63,737 nt of DNA from the NCBI GenBank assembly GCA_028690585.1, contig JAQVAZ010000002.1:1-63737 (forward strand), given 5' to 3'. The notes below the pieces were generated by a model that saw nothing but the letters and a program-made list of their open reading frames with translations, was not told where the DNA came from and searched no databases. The DNA is from Candidatus Altimarinota bacterium. GTDB taxonomy: Bacteria; Patescibacteriota; Gracilibacteria; JAHISY01. A program made the translations under genes and the position numbers. Shown here piece after piece: positions 1-11,477 of this stretch (the stretch's first letter is position 1; each line of letters opens with the position of its first letter).

Positions 1-798
1 TTTTTCGTTTGGACAATCCTAGAACAGCATAGCGTGAAGGGTGTGGTATTCGCCTACGACGAAGCCCAGACTATGAGCGATCGAGCCGAGTCGAACCAAT
101 TTCCCCTTTCAACGCTACTTGTAATCTTTCAGTCCATACAAAGAAAAAATATACCCTTTCTACTCGTTCTAACTGGTCTGCCCACCCTGCAGACCAAACT
201 GATTGAGGCACGCACTTATTCTGAAAGAATGTTTACGACTCTCACGCTAGGGAGCCTAACCCCAGAAGAAAGTCGTGAAGCTATCGTAACACCACTAACA
301 CAGCTGCAGCCAAAAGCTTTACCGCTCCCGGAACAAACTCCTCTTGTTTTCTCTGAAAAATCCATTGAAACAATTATTCTAACTTCTGGCGGCTATCCTT
401 ATTTCATACAGTTTATTTGCAAAGAGGCATATGATGCGCTGAGCCAAAAAATCATTGATGGCGTAGCCGTAAGCGTTCCCATCGAGGCAATTGTTACAAA
501 ACTCGATGAGGATTTTTTCGCGGCAAGATGGCTGAAAGCAACCGATCGACAGCAAGATCTTCTTAAACTAATTGCAAACCTAGACAAAAGTGAATTTACG
601 CCCAAGGACATACTTGAGTCTGTGCACAGTAAAACAAGACCATTTAAGCAGGCTGCTCAAGTTATAAAAATGCTAGGAGACCTGACTGAAAGTGGATTGA
701 TTTATAAAAACAAAAGGGGGGTTTATAGTTTCGCTGTCCCCATGCTCGGCGACTACATAAGAAGAAATTACTGCAACAACAAGACTCTAGCTTCATAA
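1..798 (+). CDS. C-terminal part of an AAA/STAND-like ATPase (truncated by window edge)
   Basis: The frame is open from base 1, so the GTG at 34 is probably internal and the true start lies outside the window. Visible parts are a Walker B-like strand (VVFAYDEAQ), a following strand resembling sensor 1 (LLVLTGLP), and a C-terminal region (last ~90 residues) that looks like a winged helix. Walker A is not visible and must lie upstream. ATPases of this kind (AAA_16/archaeal ATPase-like) act as regulators, transposition helpers or defence STAND proteins; the sequence here cannot say which. Codon use is AT-rich, like the accessory genes elsewhere in the window. The ATPase class is reasonably sure; the role is unknown. 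Confidence 0.7.
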   Translation, partial: FFVWTILEQHSVKGVVFAYDEAQTMSDRAESNQFPLSTLLVIFQSIQRKNIPFLLVLTGLPTLQTKLIEARTYSERMFTTLTLGSLTPEESREAIVTPLTQLQPKALPLPEQTPLVFSEKSIETIILTSGGYPYFIQFICKEAYDALSQKIIDGVAVSVPIEAIVTKLDEDFFAARWLKATDRQQDLLKLIANLDKSEFTPKDILESVHSKTRPFKQAAQVIKMLGDLTESGLIYKNKRGVYSFAVPMLGDYIRRNYCNNKTLAS

Positions 799-895
799 AA
801 TACACGAGCTTATTGTAGTTACAAAAAATCAAAATACCCTCACTTAACGTGAAGCTTTTTTAAGTTCACTGAATAAATCAAAAAAACAGAAGCTT

Positions 896-923
896 TTGAC
901 AAAGCAGTGTTTTTCTTTACAAT
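896..923 (+). promoter_or_regulatory. Sigma70-type promoter of the histidine kinase gene
   Basis: TTGACA at 896-901 and TACAAT at 918-923, separated by 16 bp. This predicts transcription starting near 930, about 24 nt before the ATG at 954. A weak hairpin (about 850-871) lies just upstream but has no U-tract. Confidence 0.65.
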
Positions 924-953
924 GCTGTCTTACATTAAATCTAAATTAAATTA

Positions 954-2000
954 ATGGCTGGTGAAAAATTGCAAACGCTTGAGAATCCATGGCCTGGAAG
1001 AACTGCTAGAAATCTTATTAAATTTTTGCTTGGAGAAGATCCAAGAGTCTTAGAATTGGAAACAATAAACACTGCACTTGAAACAGAAAATCGAATGCTG
1101 CTAGCAGAAAATGCCACACTGCAACAACAAAAATCGGAATTATTAGCGGAGGTGGGAAGAATTGGCGAAAGGGTTGCAGCGCTAGAAGAACAAAACAGCA
1201 ACCTCAGGCGAGAGTTTTCATATTTTGAAAAAACAATTAGCCAGCTGCTTCATGACACAATTAATCAAGTCGGTAACGGTGTCTATATGTTGAGGGTATT
1301 GGAAGATATAGGCGATAGGCAAGATCATGCTTTAGAGTTTGCGGAAAGTCACGAGGGTCAAATGCATATAAAAAAATCAAAGAATGGCTTAATACTGGCA
1401 ATCGATCTTCTTAAAAGCTTCAAGAAAAGAATGGCAATAGTGAAAGGTGATTTTGAGCTAAAAGAAAATGATTTTGATTTGATGCAAACGCTAAAATCAA
1501 TCAAATCTGCTTTATGGCAGCCTACTTGCGAATTAGAAATATCCTTAAGAAAACTTGGTGAAGAAAAATTCACAGATAGCTCGGCTGTAGATAGTTTTGA
1601 GGTCAAAGGAGATTGTGGAGTTTTGATAGCAGCATTATTTAATCTGGTAAAAAATGCGATAGAGGCAGCTAAATCCAGCGAGACGACAAATAAAGCTGTA
1701 ATACTGCAAATTGATGAGGGATTGGATAGCATCGGCATCACTATCAAAAATCCTGGCGCAATTCCAAAAGAAATTCAAAACCGAATCCTAAAAGAAAGCG
1801 TTACCCATGGTAAACCAAATGGCAATGGGCTTGGAATGCTGATTGCAAAATCTTTTATAGAAGCACTTGGTGGAAAAATATCAGTTGAGAGCAAAGAAAA
1901 TACCACAATCGTAAATATCGAATTACCAAAAAATCCCATGGCAGTTTTGGCGAAAAGAAAAAAGCAAACGAAAGAAGCAGCTCTCACCAATCTCCCCTAG
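954..2000 (+). CDS. Soluble coiled-coil sensor histidine kinase
   Basis: Residues about 30-90 are a Leu/Glu/Gln-rich coiled coil. A phosphoacceptor-like His follows (LLHDTINQ, His100). The ATPase domain shows an N-box (LFNLVKNAIEAA) and a G-box (NGNGLGMLIAK) near residues 285-300. No membrane segment or signal peptide is visible, so the protein should be cytosolic and may sense through the coiled coil or a partner. No response regulator is adjacent, so it is an orphan in this window. It has its own promoter (896-923). The HATPase fold is clear; the true phosphorelay partner is unknown. The C-terminal ~20 residues are a basic tail. Confidence 0.85.
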   Translation: MAGEKLQTLENPWPGRTARNLIKFLLGEDPRVLELETINTALETENRMLLAENATLQQQKSELLAEVGRIGERVAALEEQNSNLRREFSYFEKTISQLLHDTINQVGNGVYMLRVLEDIGDRQDHALEFAESHEGQMHIKKSKNGLILAIDLLKSFKKRMAIVKGDFELKENDFDLMQTLKSIKSALWQPTCELEISLRKLGEEKFTDSSAVDSFEVKGDCGVLIAALFNLVKNAIEAAKSSETTNKAVILQIDEGLDSIGITIKNPGAIPKEIQNRILKESVTHGKPNGNGLGMLIAKSFIEALGGKISVESKENTTIVNIELPKNPMAVLAKRKKQTKEAALTNLP

Positions 2001-2059
2001 TTAAAAATTGCAGTAAACTCTATCCGTGTTTTTTGGCGTGAAACTTAATTTCAAAATTT

Positions 2060-2563
2060 ATGAAAGCAGCAGAAAAAGTTTTCGCTTATCTAGAGGGCCT
2101 CGGAATCAAATATCAGACTCATAATCATCCACCGATTTTTACTATTGATGATGCCAATCAACACTGGCGGAATCTCCGTGGGATGCATTGTAAAAATCTT
2201 TTTCTGCGCGACAGAGAAGGAAAGAAGAATTTTCTCGTGGTAGTGGATGCCAGCAAGCAGGTAGATTTGCAGGCGCTACGCCGATTGATTCCTTGCAGCA
2301 AACTCAGCTTTGGCTCTCCTGAGAGATTACAGAAATTTTTGGGATTGACTCCTGGAAGCGTTTCTCCATTTGGCTTAATCAATGACGAGAATCGTGAAGT
2401 GAAAGTAATCGTAGACGCAGATTGCTTCAGCGCAGAGTTTGTAAATTTCCATCCGAACACAAACACTGCCACTCTCGAAATTACTCCGAATGATTTTGAA
2501 AAGTTTCTCAACTCTACAAAAAACAGCTGGCGCAAAATGCAGATTCCAGAATTAGGAAATTAA
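2060..2563 (+). CDS. Prolyl-tRNA deacylase-like YbaK/ProX-family protein
   Basis: A 167-residue stand-alone YbaK/EbsC fold protein of the ProX/PrdX type. Such proteins hydrolyse mischarged tRNA, typically Ala-tRNA(Pro), in trans to prolyl-tRNA synthetase. Typical features are the early TIDDAN-like segment, the KNLFLRD strand and VVVDASKQVDL. Length matches the free-standing family. The stop overlaps the convergent DUF134 gene by 4 bp at 2560-2563. Substrate preference cannot be read from the sequence; Cys- or Ala-editing relatives are similar. Confidence 0.8.
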   Translation: MKAAEKVFAYLEGLGIKYQTHNHPPIFTIDDANQHWRNLRGMHCKNLFLRDREGKKNFLVVVDASKQVDLQALRRLIPCSKLSFGSPERLQKFLGLTPGSVSPFGLINDENREVKVIVDADCFSAEFVNFHPNTNTATLEITPNDFEKFLNSTKNSWRKMQIPELGN

Positions 2564-2838
2564 TTCTTCGGAATCCGAATCGCTTTCCCCTCAACTAATG
2601 CTTGGGAAATTTTTGCGTAAGCGGATGCGAGAATCCGCTGGAAAGTAGATTGGGAAATCCCCATCTTTTTCGCTGCGGAAACTTGTTGCAGGTTTTCACA
2701 GTTTTTTAAGCGGATTGCCTCCCACTCATCTGCCAGCAAAATAATTTCCTGCAAATCGCGCATGGGAATTCCTTGCGGTTTGAAATAGTGAGAATTGGGA
2801 TTTGCGCGAATTTTGCGCAAGCGTTGAGGCCTAGGCAT
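2560..2838 (-). CDS. DUF134/UPF0251 family HTH protein
   Basis: This 92-residue protein carries the family signature MPRPQRLRKI at the start and a helix-turn-helix (QQVSAAKKMGISQSTFQRIL) of sigma-region-4 type. UPF0251 proteins are often encoded with NifX/NifB-type cofactor proteins and small Gly/Cys-rich proteins. Here the gene starts 18 bp after a small Gly/Cys-rich gene on the same strand, so the two form an operon. A DNA-binding role is inferred from the HTH; no target is known. Confidence 0.85.
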   Translation of the reverse strand: MPRPQRLRKIRANPNSHYFKPQGIPMRDLQEIILLADEWEAIRLKNCENLQQVSAAKKMGISQSTFQRILASAYAKISQALVEGKAIRIPKN

Positions 2839-2856
2839 TTAACTAAAGAAAATAAA

Positions 2857-3036
2857 TTATTTTTCCTCAGCAGATTTTAAACCAACTCCTCTTCCCATTC
2901 CTCTACCATTTCCACCTCCGCATCTTCTTCCGAAAGGCTTACCATTTGGGCAGGGAGTTGCGCCTGCGCATTTTCCCGTTTTGCGACCAGTGAGTGGGCC
3001 TTTTCCTTTTGGGCCGCTTCCATCTAGATTTGGCAT
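2857..3036 (-). CDS. Small Gly/Cys-rich protein (DUF5320-like), 59 aa
   Basis: Reading the minus strand from ATG at 3036 gives a 59-residue basic, Gly-rich protein that begins MPNLDGSGPKGKGPLTGR. This matches the N-terminal style of DUF5320-type small proteins commonly found beside DUF134 and NifX-like genes. It has three cysteines (KCAGATPCPN and RRCGGG) that could bind metal. The DUF134 gene follows 18 bp downstream. A promoter with -35 TTGCAA and -10 TATATT lies 29-57 bp upstream. Function is unproven; metal or cofactor handling is inferred from gene-neighbour habits of the family. Confidence 0.7.
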   Translation of the reverse strand: MPNLDGSGPKGKGPLTGRKTGKCAGATPCPNGKPFGRRCGGGNGRGMGRGVGLKSAEEK

Positions 3037-3064
3037 AAAAATAAAGTTAAGTAATTATGTTATG

Positions 3065-3093
3065 AATATATACCCATAATAATAAATTTGCAA
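3065..3093 (-). promoter_or_regulatory. Promoter of the 59-aa/DUF134 operon
   Basis: On the minus strand, TTGCAA (3088-3093) and TATATT (3065-3070) are separated by exactly 17 bp, with the start codon 28 bp further on. Confidence 0.5.
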
Positions 3094-3145
3094 ACAAAAA
3101 TGTCATGGGGTTGCATTCTCAAAATGGTAGTAGAAAATACCTCTA

Positions 3146-4093
3146 ATGTTTCTCACCTATTTCCTCTTCGCATTAGGATTCGTATTGCTGGTAAAAGGCG
3201 CGGAATGGTTAATCGAAGGTGCTGCTGTTTTTGCACGAAAATTTCATATTTCTGAGATTGTAGTTGGGTTAACCCTCGTAGCTTTTGGCACTAGCGCACC
3301 GGAGCTTGTAGTAAATATTATTTCTTCACTACGAGGAAGCGGTGAACTCGTAATGGGAAATATCGTAGGCAGCAACATTGCGAATATTGCTTTGGTATTA
3401 GGTTGTGCTGCCTTAATCGCACCTCTTGCGATTCAAAAAGATTTGATGAAAAAAGAAATTCCTTTAGGAATTTTTGGTGTGTTGCTAATTTGGTTGCTAG
3501 CAAAACCCACTGGGGAATTACTCACTATCAACCGCTTAGGCGGTTTAATTTTGATAACTGGTTTTGGAGTTTTTTTGTATTTGATCTTTCGTTATTCAAA
3601 ATCAAAATTTCAATTCCCCAACATCATAACGAAGGAAATGACTCTTCGCACTAGTTTGATTTTTATTGTAGGTGGATTGATTGCGCTGAGTTTCGGTGGA
3701 GAATTCGTAGTGGATAGCGCGCGCAGAATTGCAGAATCTTTTGGGGTAAGCGAGAAACTGATTGGCTTAACTCTCGTAGCGATTGGCACCTCCCTACCCG
3801 AGCTGGTAACAAGTGTAGTAGCGGTTTGGAAAAAGAAAGTGGACATCGCGATTGGAAATGTAGTAGGCAGTAATGTTTTCAATATTTTCTGGGTGCTTGG
3901 AATCTCTGCAGTAATTCAGCCAACAACTTTTAATCAAACGATTAATTTTGATTTGGTTGTTTTGGTGGGATTCACGCTGCTGCTACTCACAGCAACTTTC
4001 CTCGGAAAGCGCTATCAACTAAATCGCTGGGGAGCTGCGCTACTCCTCATCAGCTACGCTGGCTATCTAGGATATATTGTGAATCGAGGATAG
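3146..4093 (+). CDS. Calcium/sodium antiporter (CaCA family, YrbG-like)
   Basis: A 315-residue polytopic membrane protein with the two alpha-repeats that define Na+/Ca2+ exchangers. Repeat 1 has AFGTSAPELVVNI and GNIVGSNIANIALVLG; repeat 2 has AIGTSLPELVTS and GNVVGSNVFNIFWVLG. The two halves are inverted copies, each giving about five transmembrane helices. The acidic Glu of each (S/T)xPEL motif coordinates cations. Length fits bacterial YrbG/MJ0091-like members. It probably exports Ca2+ against Na+ or H+ entry. No operon partner. Confidence 0.93.
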   Translation: MFLTYFLFALGFVLLVKGAEWLIEGAAVFARKFHISEIVVGLTLVAFGTSAPELVVNIISSLRGSGELVMGNIVGSNIANIALVLGCAALIAPLAIQKDLMKKEIPLGIFGVLLIWLLAKPTGELLTINRLGGLILITGFGVFLYLIFRYSKSKFQFPNIITKEMTLRTSLIFIVGGLIALSFGGEFVVDSARRIAESFGVSEKLIGLTLVAIGTSLPELVTSVVAVWKKKVDIAIGNVVGSNVFNIFWVLGISAVIQPTTFNQTINFDLVVLVGFTLLLLTATFLGKRYQLNRWGAALLLISYAGYLGYIVNRG

Positions 4094-4146
4094 TGATTGA
4101 GGATTTCCGAAAATCCCTTTAAGATAAAAACTCCTAATTTTTTATA

Positions 4147-5661
4147 ATGGAAAATCGTTTTGTTTATTTCGCGCAAACTGCTGAAAAAATGGAGAACATG
4201 GAAGCCAGCCAAGTGGATGATAGTGAAGCGGATTTCGCGCAGACTGCGAAAACTCTCGATAGCCTGCAGAAACTCGAAGCATTAGAGAAAAAATTAGAAG
4301 GAGTCGAGGCGCGTAAAAATACTGCCAATCAAAAAGCGGATTTACTGATTGCAGATACAAACATCAGTGAAGGCGCGAAGAAGGTTTTGCTAGAAAAAAA
4401 GAAAGCCTGCAGCAATCAATCTGATCCAGCGAAGCTAGAGGCTGCGGTGAAAGATCTAGAAACAGCGGTGGATTTCCAGACAAAACGCTTGCCGGAAAAT
4501 CTTGAGAAGCAAAAAGAATTTGAGGGTTTTGGCAGTATCCCCGAGGGTGGAAAACTTTTTTCTGGTATCACTATTGAAGGCAGCAATCTGCGTGGATTAC
4601 TCAAACCTGCAGAATTCAAAACACTCACCACAAAGCAAAAAGATGCTTACCTGAAGCAGCTACGCGATATAGTAAGTAAAGTAGAAAATCCAGAAGGCGC
4701 AAAAGGGGCAGAAGCGCTGCGCGATAAATTGCTGAGTAATCCTGATTTACCAGATACTTGGAGGAAATGGTTGGAAGATCCGAAGAGTGGAGGCGGAAAA
4801 CCTGAAGAACAAACTCTCGCCTACGCGGCTACTTGGGTGAATAAAAATATCGGAGAGATGCAACTCTCTACGATTCACTATGAAAGCTTCAAAAGCGCGA
4901 ATCAAGATAAATTGAAAACTGCTGGAGTAATTCTGCGCGGGAAAGCAGAATTCCAAAAACTTTCGCGTGGGGAAAGAAATGAATATCTAGAAACCATGCG
5001 CGGTGAAGTAGCAAAATCCGATGAGAATCTCGCGAAGCAAATGCAAGCAGCGGAAGTGAGTGATGGTGCCGAAGCAAAAGGTAAAAGCACGGAGATGCAT
5101 GATTCTGCAGCGGAAGCGGAAAATGCGCGAAATGAAAAACTGACGAAATGGGTTGGTGAAATTCAGAAATCCCCAATGCGTGCGCGCTTGCTGAAAAAAG
5201 TGGAGGAGAAAAAAACTGAAGCAAAGAAAGATACTTCGGCGGATGCTGCGGATGCGATGGCAAATCTCAGGAAGCAACATGCCAGCGGCGAAAGTCATCC
5301 AAATGTTTTCAAGAAAATGGGAAATGTTTTGTTTGCAAAATTTGGAATGAAAGCAGAAGAAGGCAAAGGAGAAAAAGCGGAGAAGGATGATGAGGTCGAA
5401 AACAAAGCGCGCGAAGCCGCTATCAAAGAAATTGTTGGCGGAGGTGAAGAAGGTAAAAAAGAGGTGGCATTTGATAAAGATGATGCCTCCGAATTAAAAA
5501 GAATTTTTGGAGTAGACAAAGTAGAAAAAGATGAAGCCGCAAAACTTCTGCAGATGATGGCAGCAAGCGAGAAACAACTTAACCAAAGCGATTTCGCGCA
5601 AATGGTGAAGCAAGACAAAAAGTTCTTCGAGGAGAAAACTAATCTTCGCGAAGCCGCTTGA
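4147..5661 (+). CDS. Hypothetical charged helical protein with an internal repeat
   Basis: A 504-residue protein, strongly charged (Glu/Lys/Ala-rich) and predicted helical, with no signal peptide or membrane segment. I do not recognise a family. Two related ~30-residue segments are visible, NLRGLLKPAEFKTL and ILRGKAEFQKLSRGE, each followed by a Tyr-Leu-x-x-(L/M)-R helix. A related acidic tail follows near the C terminus. It ends in TGA, showing TGA is a stop here. A lineage-specific structural or scaffold protein is plausible, but that is a guess. Confidence 0.7.
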   Translation: MENRFVYFAQTAEKMENMEASQVDDSEADFAQTAKTLDSLQKLEALEKKLEGVEARKNTANQKADLLIADTNISEGAKKVLLEKKKACSNQSDPAKLEAAVKDLETAVDFQTKRLPENLEKQKEFEGFGSIPEGGKLFSGITIEGSNLRGLLKPAEFKTLTTKQKDAYLKQLRDIVSKVENPEGAKGAEALRDKLLSNPDLPDTWRKWLEDPKSGGGKPEEQTLAYAATWVNKNIGEMQLSTIHYESFKSANQDKLKTAGVILRGKAEFQKLSRGERNEYLETMRGEVAKSDENLAKQMQAAEVSDGAEAKGKSTEMHDSAAEAENARNEKLTKWVGEIQKSPMRARLLKKVEEKKTEAKKDTSADAADAMANLRKQHASGESHPNVFKKMGNVLFAKFGMKAEEGKGEKAEKDDEVENKAREAAIKEIVGGGEEGKKEVAFDKDDASELKRIFGVDKVEKDEAAKLLQMMAASEKQLNQSDFAQMVKQDKKFFEEKTNLREAA

Positions 5662-5703
5662 TTTCGCTCCGAAGATTGATTAGAATTTGCTCCCAAAAAA
5701 AGT

Positions 5704-5732
5704 TTGACTTTTAATTTCTCTTTCCCTAAACT
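5704..5732 (+). promoter_or_regulatory. Promoter of a putative leader/small RNA upstream of 23S
   Basis: TTGACT (5704-5709) and TAAACT (5727-5732) are spaced by exactly 17 bp. No coding frame follows, but a structured region with a strong terminator does. Confidence 0.5.
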
Positions 5733-5738
5733 CTCGCG

Positions 5739-5842
5739 GCTCTGATATTTGCCAAGAACTCAGCTTCGCCCCCTAGCATTTGAAAGCGCTTCTGCTTTTG
5801 ATTTCTAAGGGGTGCGGCCGAAAGGTCCCACCCCATTTTTTT
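5739..5842 (+). ncRNA. Putative ~100-nt structured RNA or transcription attenuator
   Basis: Between the promoter at 5704 and the terminator ending at 5842 lies a non-coding stretch with mutually exclusive pairings. CCCCTAG near 5770-5776 can pair with CTAAGGGG (5805-5812), while the same GGGG is used by the terminator stem (5809-5834). That layout is what a transcriptional attenuator or riboswitch would show. I do not recognise a known RNA family. It could simply be a terminated small RNA. Confidence 0.35.
5809..5842 (+). terminator. Rho-independent terminator upstream of 23S
   Basis: GGGGTG/CACCCC outer stem, GGCC/GGTC inner stem, GAAA tetraloop, followed by seven T residues (5836-5842). 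Confidence 0.75.
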
Positions 5843-5860
5843 GTCCAGAAACTTCGACCT

Positions 5861-5891
5861 TTGACATCACAGGAAAAATGAAATGTAAATT
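5861..5891 (+). promoter_or_regulatory. Candidate rRNA promoter
   Basis: A perfect TTGACA (5861-5866) lies about 100 bp before the 23S gene. The -10 is less clear: TGTAAA at 17 bp spacing or TAAATT at 19 bp spacing. Confidence 0.4.
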
Positions 5892-5969
5892 GTTAATTAA
5901 AAAATTGAATTAATGGATTGATGGTAACAATTTTATGCAGATTGTTAGTCAATACTTAATTTCTGAATA

Positions 5970-8935
<2,966 letters not shown>

Positions 8936-8946
8936 TCAGAATTTTT

Positions 8947-9012
8947 CCTTGGTGGCGTGCTGTCTGTGCAAGCTCTTAATTGAGTTTTTCGAAAGATAGC
9001 ACGTTGTCAAGG
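8947..9012 (+). other. 23S-5S spacer processing stem
   Basis: 8947-8964 pairs with 8995-9012 along all 18 positions (Watson-Crick plus G-U), closing a 30-nt loop. This is typical of an RNase III-type processing stalk in an rRNA precursor. Confidence 0.6.
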
Positions 9013-9076
9013 ATAGTATTGGCTAGCAATTTGCATAAAACATTTTTCCGCAGAAAGGTTTTGAAAAGCCTTTCAG

Positions 9077-9194
<118 letters not shown>

Positions 9195-9195
9195 T

Positions 9196-9208
9196 GAGGG
9201 GCTTTTTT
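9196..9208 (+). terminator. Terminator of the 23S-5S transcript
   Basis: GAGGGGCTTTTTT directly follows 5S. The GGCTTTT pairs back to AAAAGCC upstream of 5S, ending in a T-run. Confidence 0.55.
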
Positions 9209-9629
9209 AGACTAATTTCTTTATACGCTGCTCGACAACTGGGCTTTTTCGTATACCAATACTTACTAGATCTACAAATTTCTTCGGTAGTTGATAATTC
9301 TTCTTTCCTAAAGCCATATCAATAAAATCTGACTTTGATTCTTTCGTAACACTATTACAGTCTATACAGCAATCCTGTGATAAAAAATCTACATTTCCTT
9401 TGGGGATCGGAACGAGTGTTTCATTGGGGAGCTTATTTTCATTACAAAAGTTAGTTCTTTTCTCAATGCTCGTTGTGGTATTCACCAAAAAAACCAATAT
9501 TCCATTATCATTCCGATTCATAACTATAAGGTAGTGAGGCTTAGCGCCTAAACTGGGATGCAGGCAATAATATGTAAGCCCCTGCTTAATCAAACATAAT
9601 TTTTTTATGTCTTCAGAAATTGGTAGCAT
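9207..9629 (-). CDS. Putative toxin of a Panacea toxin-antitoxin pair (PemK/MazF-like)
   Basis: A 140-residue protein encoded 7 bp after the Panacea-domain gene. Its N-terminal half (KQGLTYYCLHPSLGAKPHY, then VFLVNTTTSIEKR) resembles the opening strands of PemK/MazF-like RNases and related CPR proteins. The match is by eye and weak. The family assignment leans on the operon, because Panacea antitoxins pair with many unrelated toxin folds. It has four cysteines, three of them grouped as CCIDC. The gene ends against the rRNA terminator. Low GC suggests acquisition. An alternative is an uncharacterised effector. Confidence 0.6.
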   Translation of the reverse strand: MLPISEDIKKLCLIKQGLTYYCLHPSLGAKPHYLIVMNRNDNGILVFLVNTTTSIEKRTNFCNENKLPNETLVPIPKGNVDFLSQDCCIDCNSVTKESKSDFIDMALGKKNYQLPKKFVDLVSIGIRKSPVVEQRIKKLV

Positions 9630-9636
9630 TTTGCCT

Positions 9637-10245
9637 TTATATAGTTAGTTGATTGCCCGCAAATATTTCTTTACTAGTTTCTAAGTGTTCATTTTGAAAA
9701 GAAAATGGCTGATCTATATTAGTATTGGAATTTTCAAAAAAATCCATATAATCCATTTTAAAACTTGTTTTTGGATTCTCTTTTAGCTGTAGCTCAAATT
9801 TTTTCCATTCCGGAAACTTATGACCAAGCTCTACCACGCTTCCAACAGAAATATTTCCACAAAGACTGTATCCGAGCTTCAGGGCTTCAATGTCTGTCTG
9901 CGAAAAAAAATCTAAATCTGGTTTTTGTTTAGAAACTATCAGTGGGTGATCTTTATCTCCTCCTACAGAAAGATATTTTTCTGCGTAACTTACCACTACT
10001 CTAGCGTTTTTCATTCTTGGGTTTAGCTTCGCTATGTCTTTCGCGCTAGATGGAACTGGACCACAATCCATCGCGCAGTATCTATCTCCCAAAACCAATC
10101 TTCCATACTTCCTGAGATGATATCTGTCTGCAGCCCAAAGAACTTTCATAGCACAAAGTCTTTCAATAGATCCGCCGTGCCAATCAGCAATCAAGTTGAG
10201 TGCTTGCGTAATTTTTTCACAATCTATATAAGACAATTTACTCAA
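9637..10245 (-). CDS. Panacea-domain (DUF4065/SocA-like) antitoxin
   Basis: Residues about 10-110 show the Panacea signature: ALNLIADWHGGSIERLCAMK, then LWAADRYHLRKYGR and YCAMDCGPVPSSAKDI, ending with a helical segment. Panacea (formerly DUF4065) is a promiscuous antitoxin domain that neutralises diverse toxins; SocA of Caulobacter is a relative. At 202 residues it has no HTH, unlike the second Panacea gene in this window. It is the first gene of a two-gene operon with the toxin 7 bp downstream. An inverted repeat (10248-10268) lies just before the start codon and is probably the operator. Confidence 0.85.
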   Translation of the reverse strand: MSKLSYIDCEKITQALNLIADWHGGSIERLCAMKVLWAADRYHLRKYGRLVLGDRYCAMDCGPVPSSAKDIAKLNPRMKNARVVVSYAEKYLSVGGDKDHPLIVSKQKPDLDFFSQTDIEALKLGYSLCGNISVGSVVELGHKFPEWKKFELQLKENPKTSFKMDYMDFFENSNTNIDQPFSFQNEHLETSKEIFAGNQLTI

Positions 10246-10247
10246 AT

Positions 10248-10270
10248 TTATCTTTACTTTTAAGATAATA
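10248..10270 (-). promoter_or_regulatory. Operator/-10 region of the first Panacea TA operon
   Basis: TTATCTT (10248-10254) and AAGATAA (10262-10268) form a perfect 7-bp inverted repeat around a 7-bp spacer. It overlaps a minus-strand -10 TATTAT (10265-10270), 3 bp from the start codon. Confidence 0.5.
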
Positions 10271-10387
10271 CAAGTTTGCGATGAATTTTATATGAAACTG
10301 AAAAATTACCGAAAAAGTCTTACTTGCGGGAATTCTGAAGCAAAAACTAGTAAACTCTCTCACGAAGAAATAAATAACCAACCCCTC

Positions 10388-10984
10388 ATGCGTAAAATTT
10401 TTCTTAGCAGCTTACTTCTGGTAACGCTTTTTATTGGTGGGTGCAGCTGGGGAAATGGAAACACTCCCCCGCTGAAAATTGATGCGAGTGGAGATAGGCC
10501 ACCCGCAATGGAGACACTACAAGCGCTGAAAGAAAATAATTTTGTGCAACTCGCTACGATTGTAAATAGTGAAAAAGGTTTGCGTCTTTCGCCTTACACT
10601 TTTGTGAATGCAGAGAGTGATATGGTTTTGAAGCCAGCCGATATAGAAAAACTTGGAATCGATACGGAAGAAAAATTGTGGGGCAACTACGATGGCAGCG
10701 GTGAAGAAATTCGTTTGACTGGCAAAGATTACTTCGCGAAATTCGTTTACGATCAGGATTTTGTTTCCGCACCGCAGGTTAGTGTGAATGAAAGAATCGG
10801 CAGCGGAAATTCCATCGACAACTCTAAAGAGATTTATCCTGATGCGCAGATTTGGGAATACCACTTCAGTGGTTTCGATAAACAATACGAAGGATTAGAC
10901 TGGGAAAGCCTCCGTCTCGTTTTCCAAAAAATCGAAAATCGCTGGCGGCTGCTTGGAATCATCCACGATGCTTGGACAATTTAG
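10388..10984 (+). CDS. Lipoprotein of unknown function
   Basis: The longest frame opens at 10292, but ATG at 10388 directly precedes a lipoprotein signal (MRKIFLSSLLLVTLFIGGC), so I place the start there. This gives 198 residues with the lipidated Cys at residue 19. The mature part is polar, with no known motif and aromatic-rich strands towards the C terminus. It should be anchored on the outer face of the membrane. No operon partner. Function unknown. Confidence 0.75.
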   Translation: MRKIFLSSLLLVTLFIGGCSWGNGNTPPLKIDASGDRPPAMETLQALKENNFVQLATIVNSEKGLRLSPYTFVNAESDMVLKPADIEKLGIDTEEKLWGNYDGSGEEIRLTGKDYFAKFVYDQDFVSAPQVSVNERIGSGNSIDNSKEIYPDAQIWEYHFSGFDKQYEGLDWESLRLVFQKIENRWRLLGIIHDAWTI

Positions 10985-11465
10985 ATAGAAGAAAAGTAAA
11001 AGCTGCGGAGAAAATTGAAGCAGTGATTTTTGTGTTGGAAAAAAATTCTGCGCAGAATTTTTGAAGTAGAGGAGAAAAAAATTTTTTAAATTGCGTTTGT
11101 GAAAGAAAAAAATCTGAGTGAAAAAAATTTATTTTTAGAAAAAAAATCGATGCAAAAATAAAAAAATAAAAATTTCACTTGCGAAAAAGTTTTCGTTATA
11201 GGAAAAAATTTCTTGCTGCGAAAAAATATTCTGAAAAATAAAAAATGAGAGAAACGCCCTAAGCACTTGTTTTAAGTAGTGATAAGCTTTGTAATTTTTT
11301 TACCAAGGGTGAAAATAAAAAATATTTTTAGAAGTTGAGAAAAAAATTCTCGGTTGTGAAAAAGTTTTGAAAAGCAAAAAACTATTGACTTCTCTCTAGA
11401 AAAAAACATAAACTCTCTACAGTAAATTACCTTCTCACAAAAAAAGAATTTGAAAAACGACAAAC
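10985..11465. other. A-tract-rich non-coding region
   Basis: About 480 bp without a convincing gene. It is dominated by runs of 4-8 A (some T) separated by short mixed segments, especially 11030-11260 and 11330-11460. Such spacing often gives curved or easily melted DNA. No DnaA boxes or tRNA-like folds are seen in it. Confidence 0.6.
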
Positions 11466-11477
11466 ACCATCTGGTAT

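Noticed and set aside
4147-5661. Possible UGA recoding (genetic code 25).
   Set aside because: Genes end at TGA in sensible places and no family member requires read-through of TGA.
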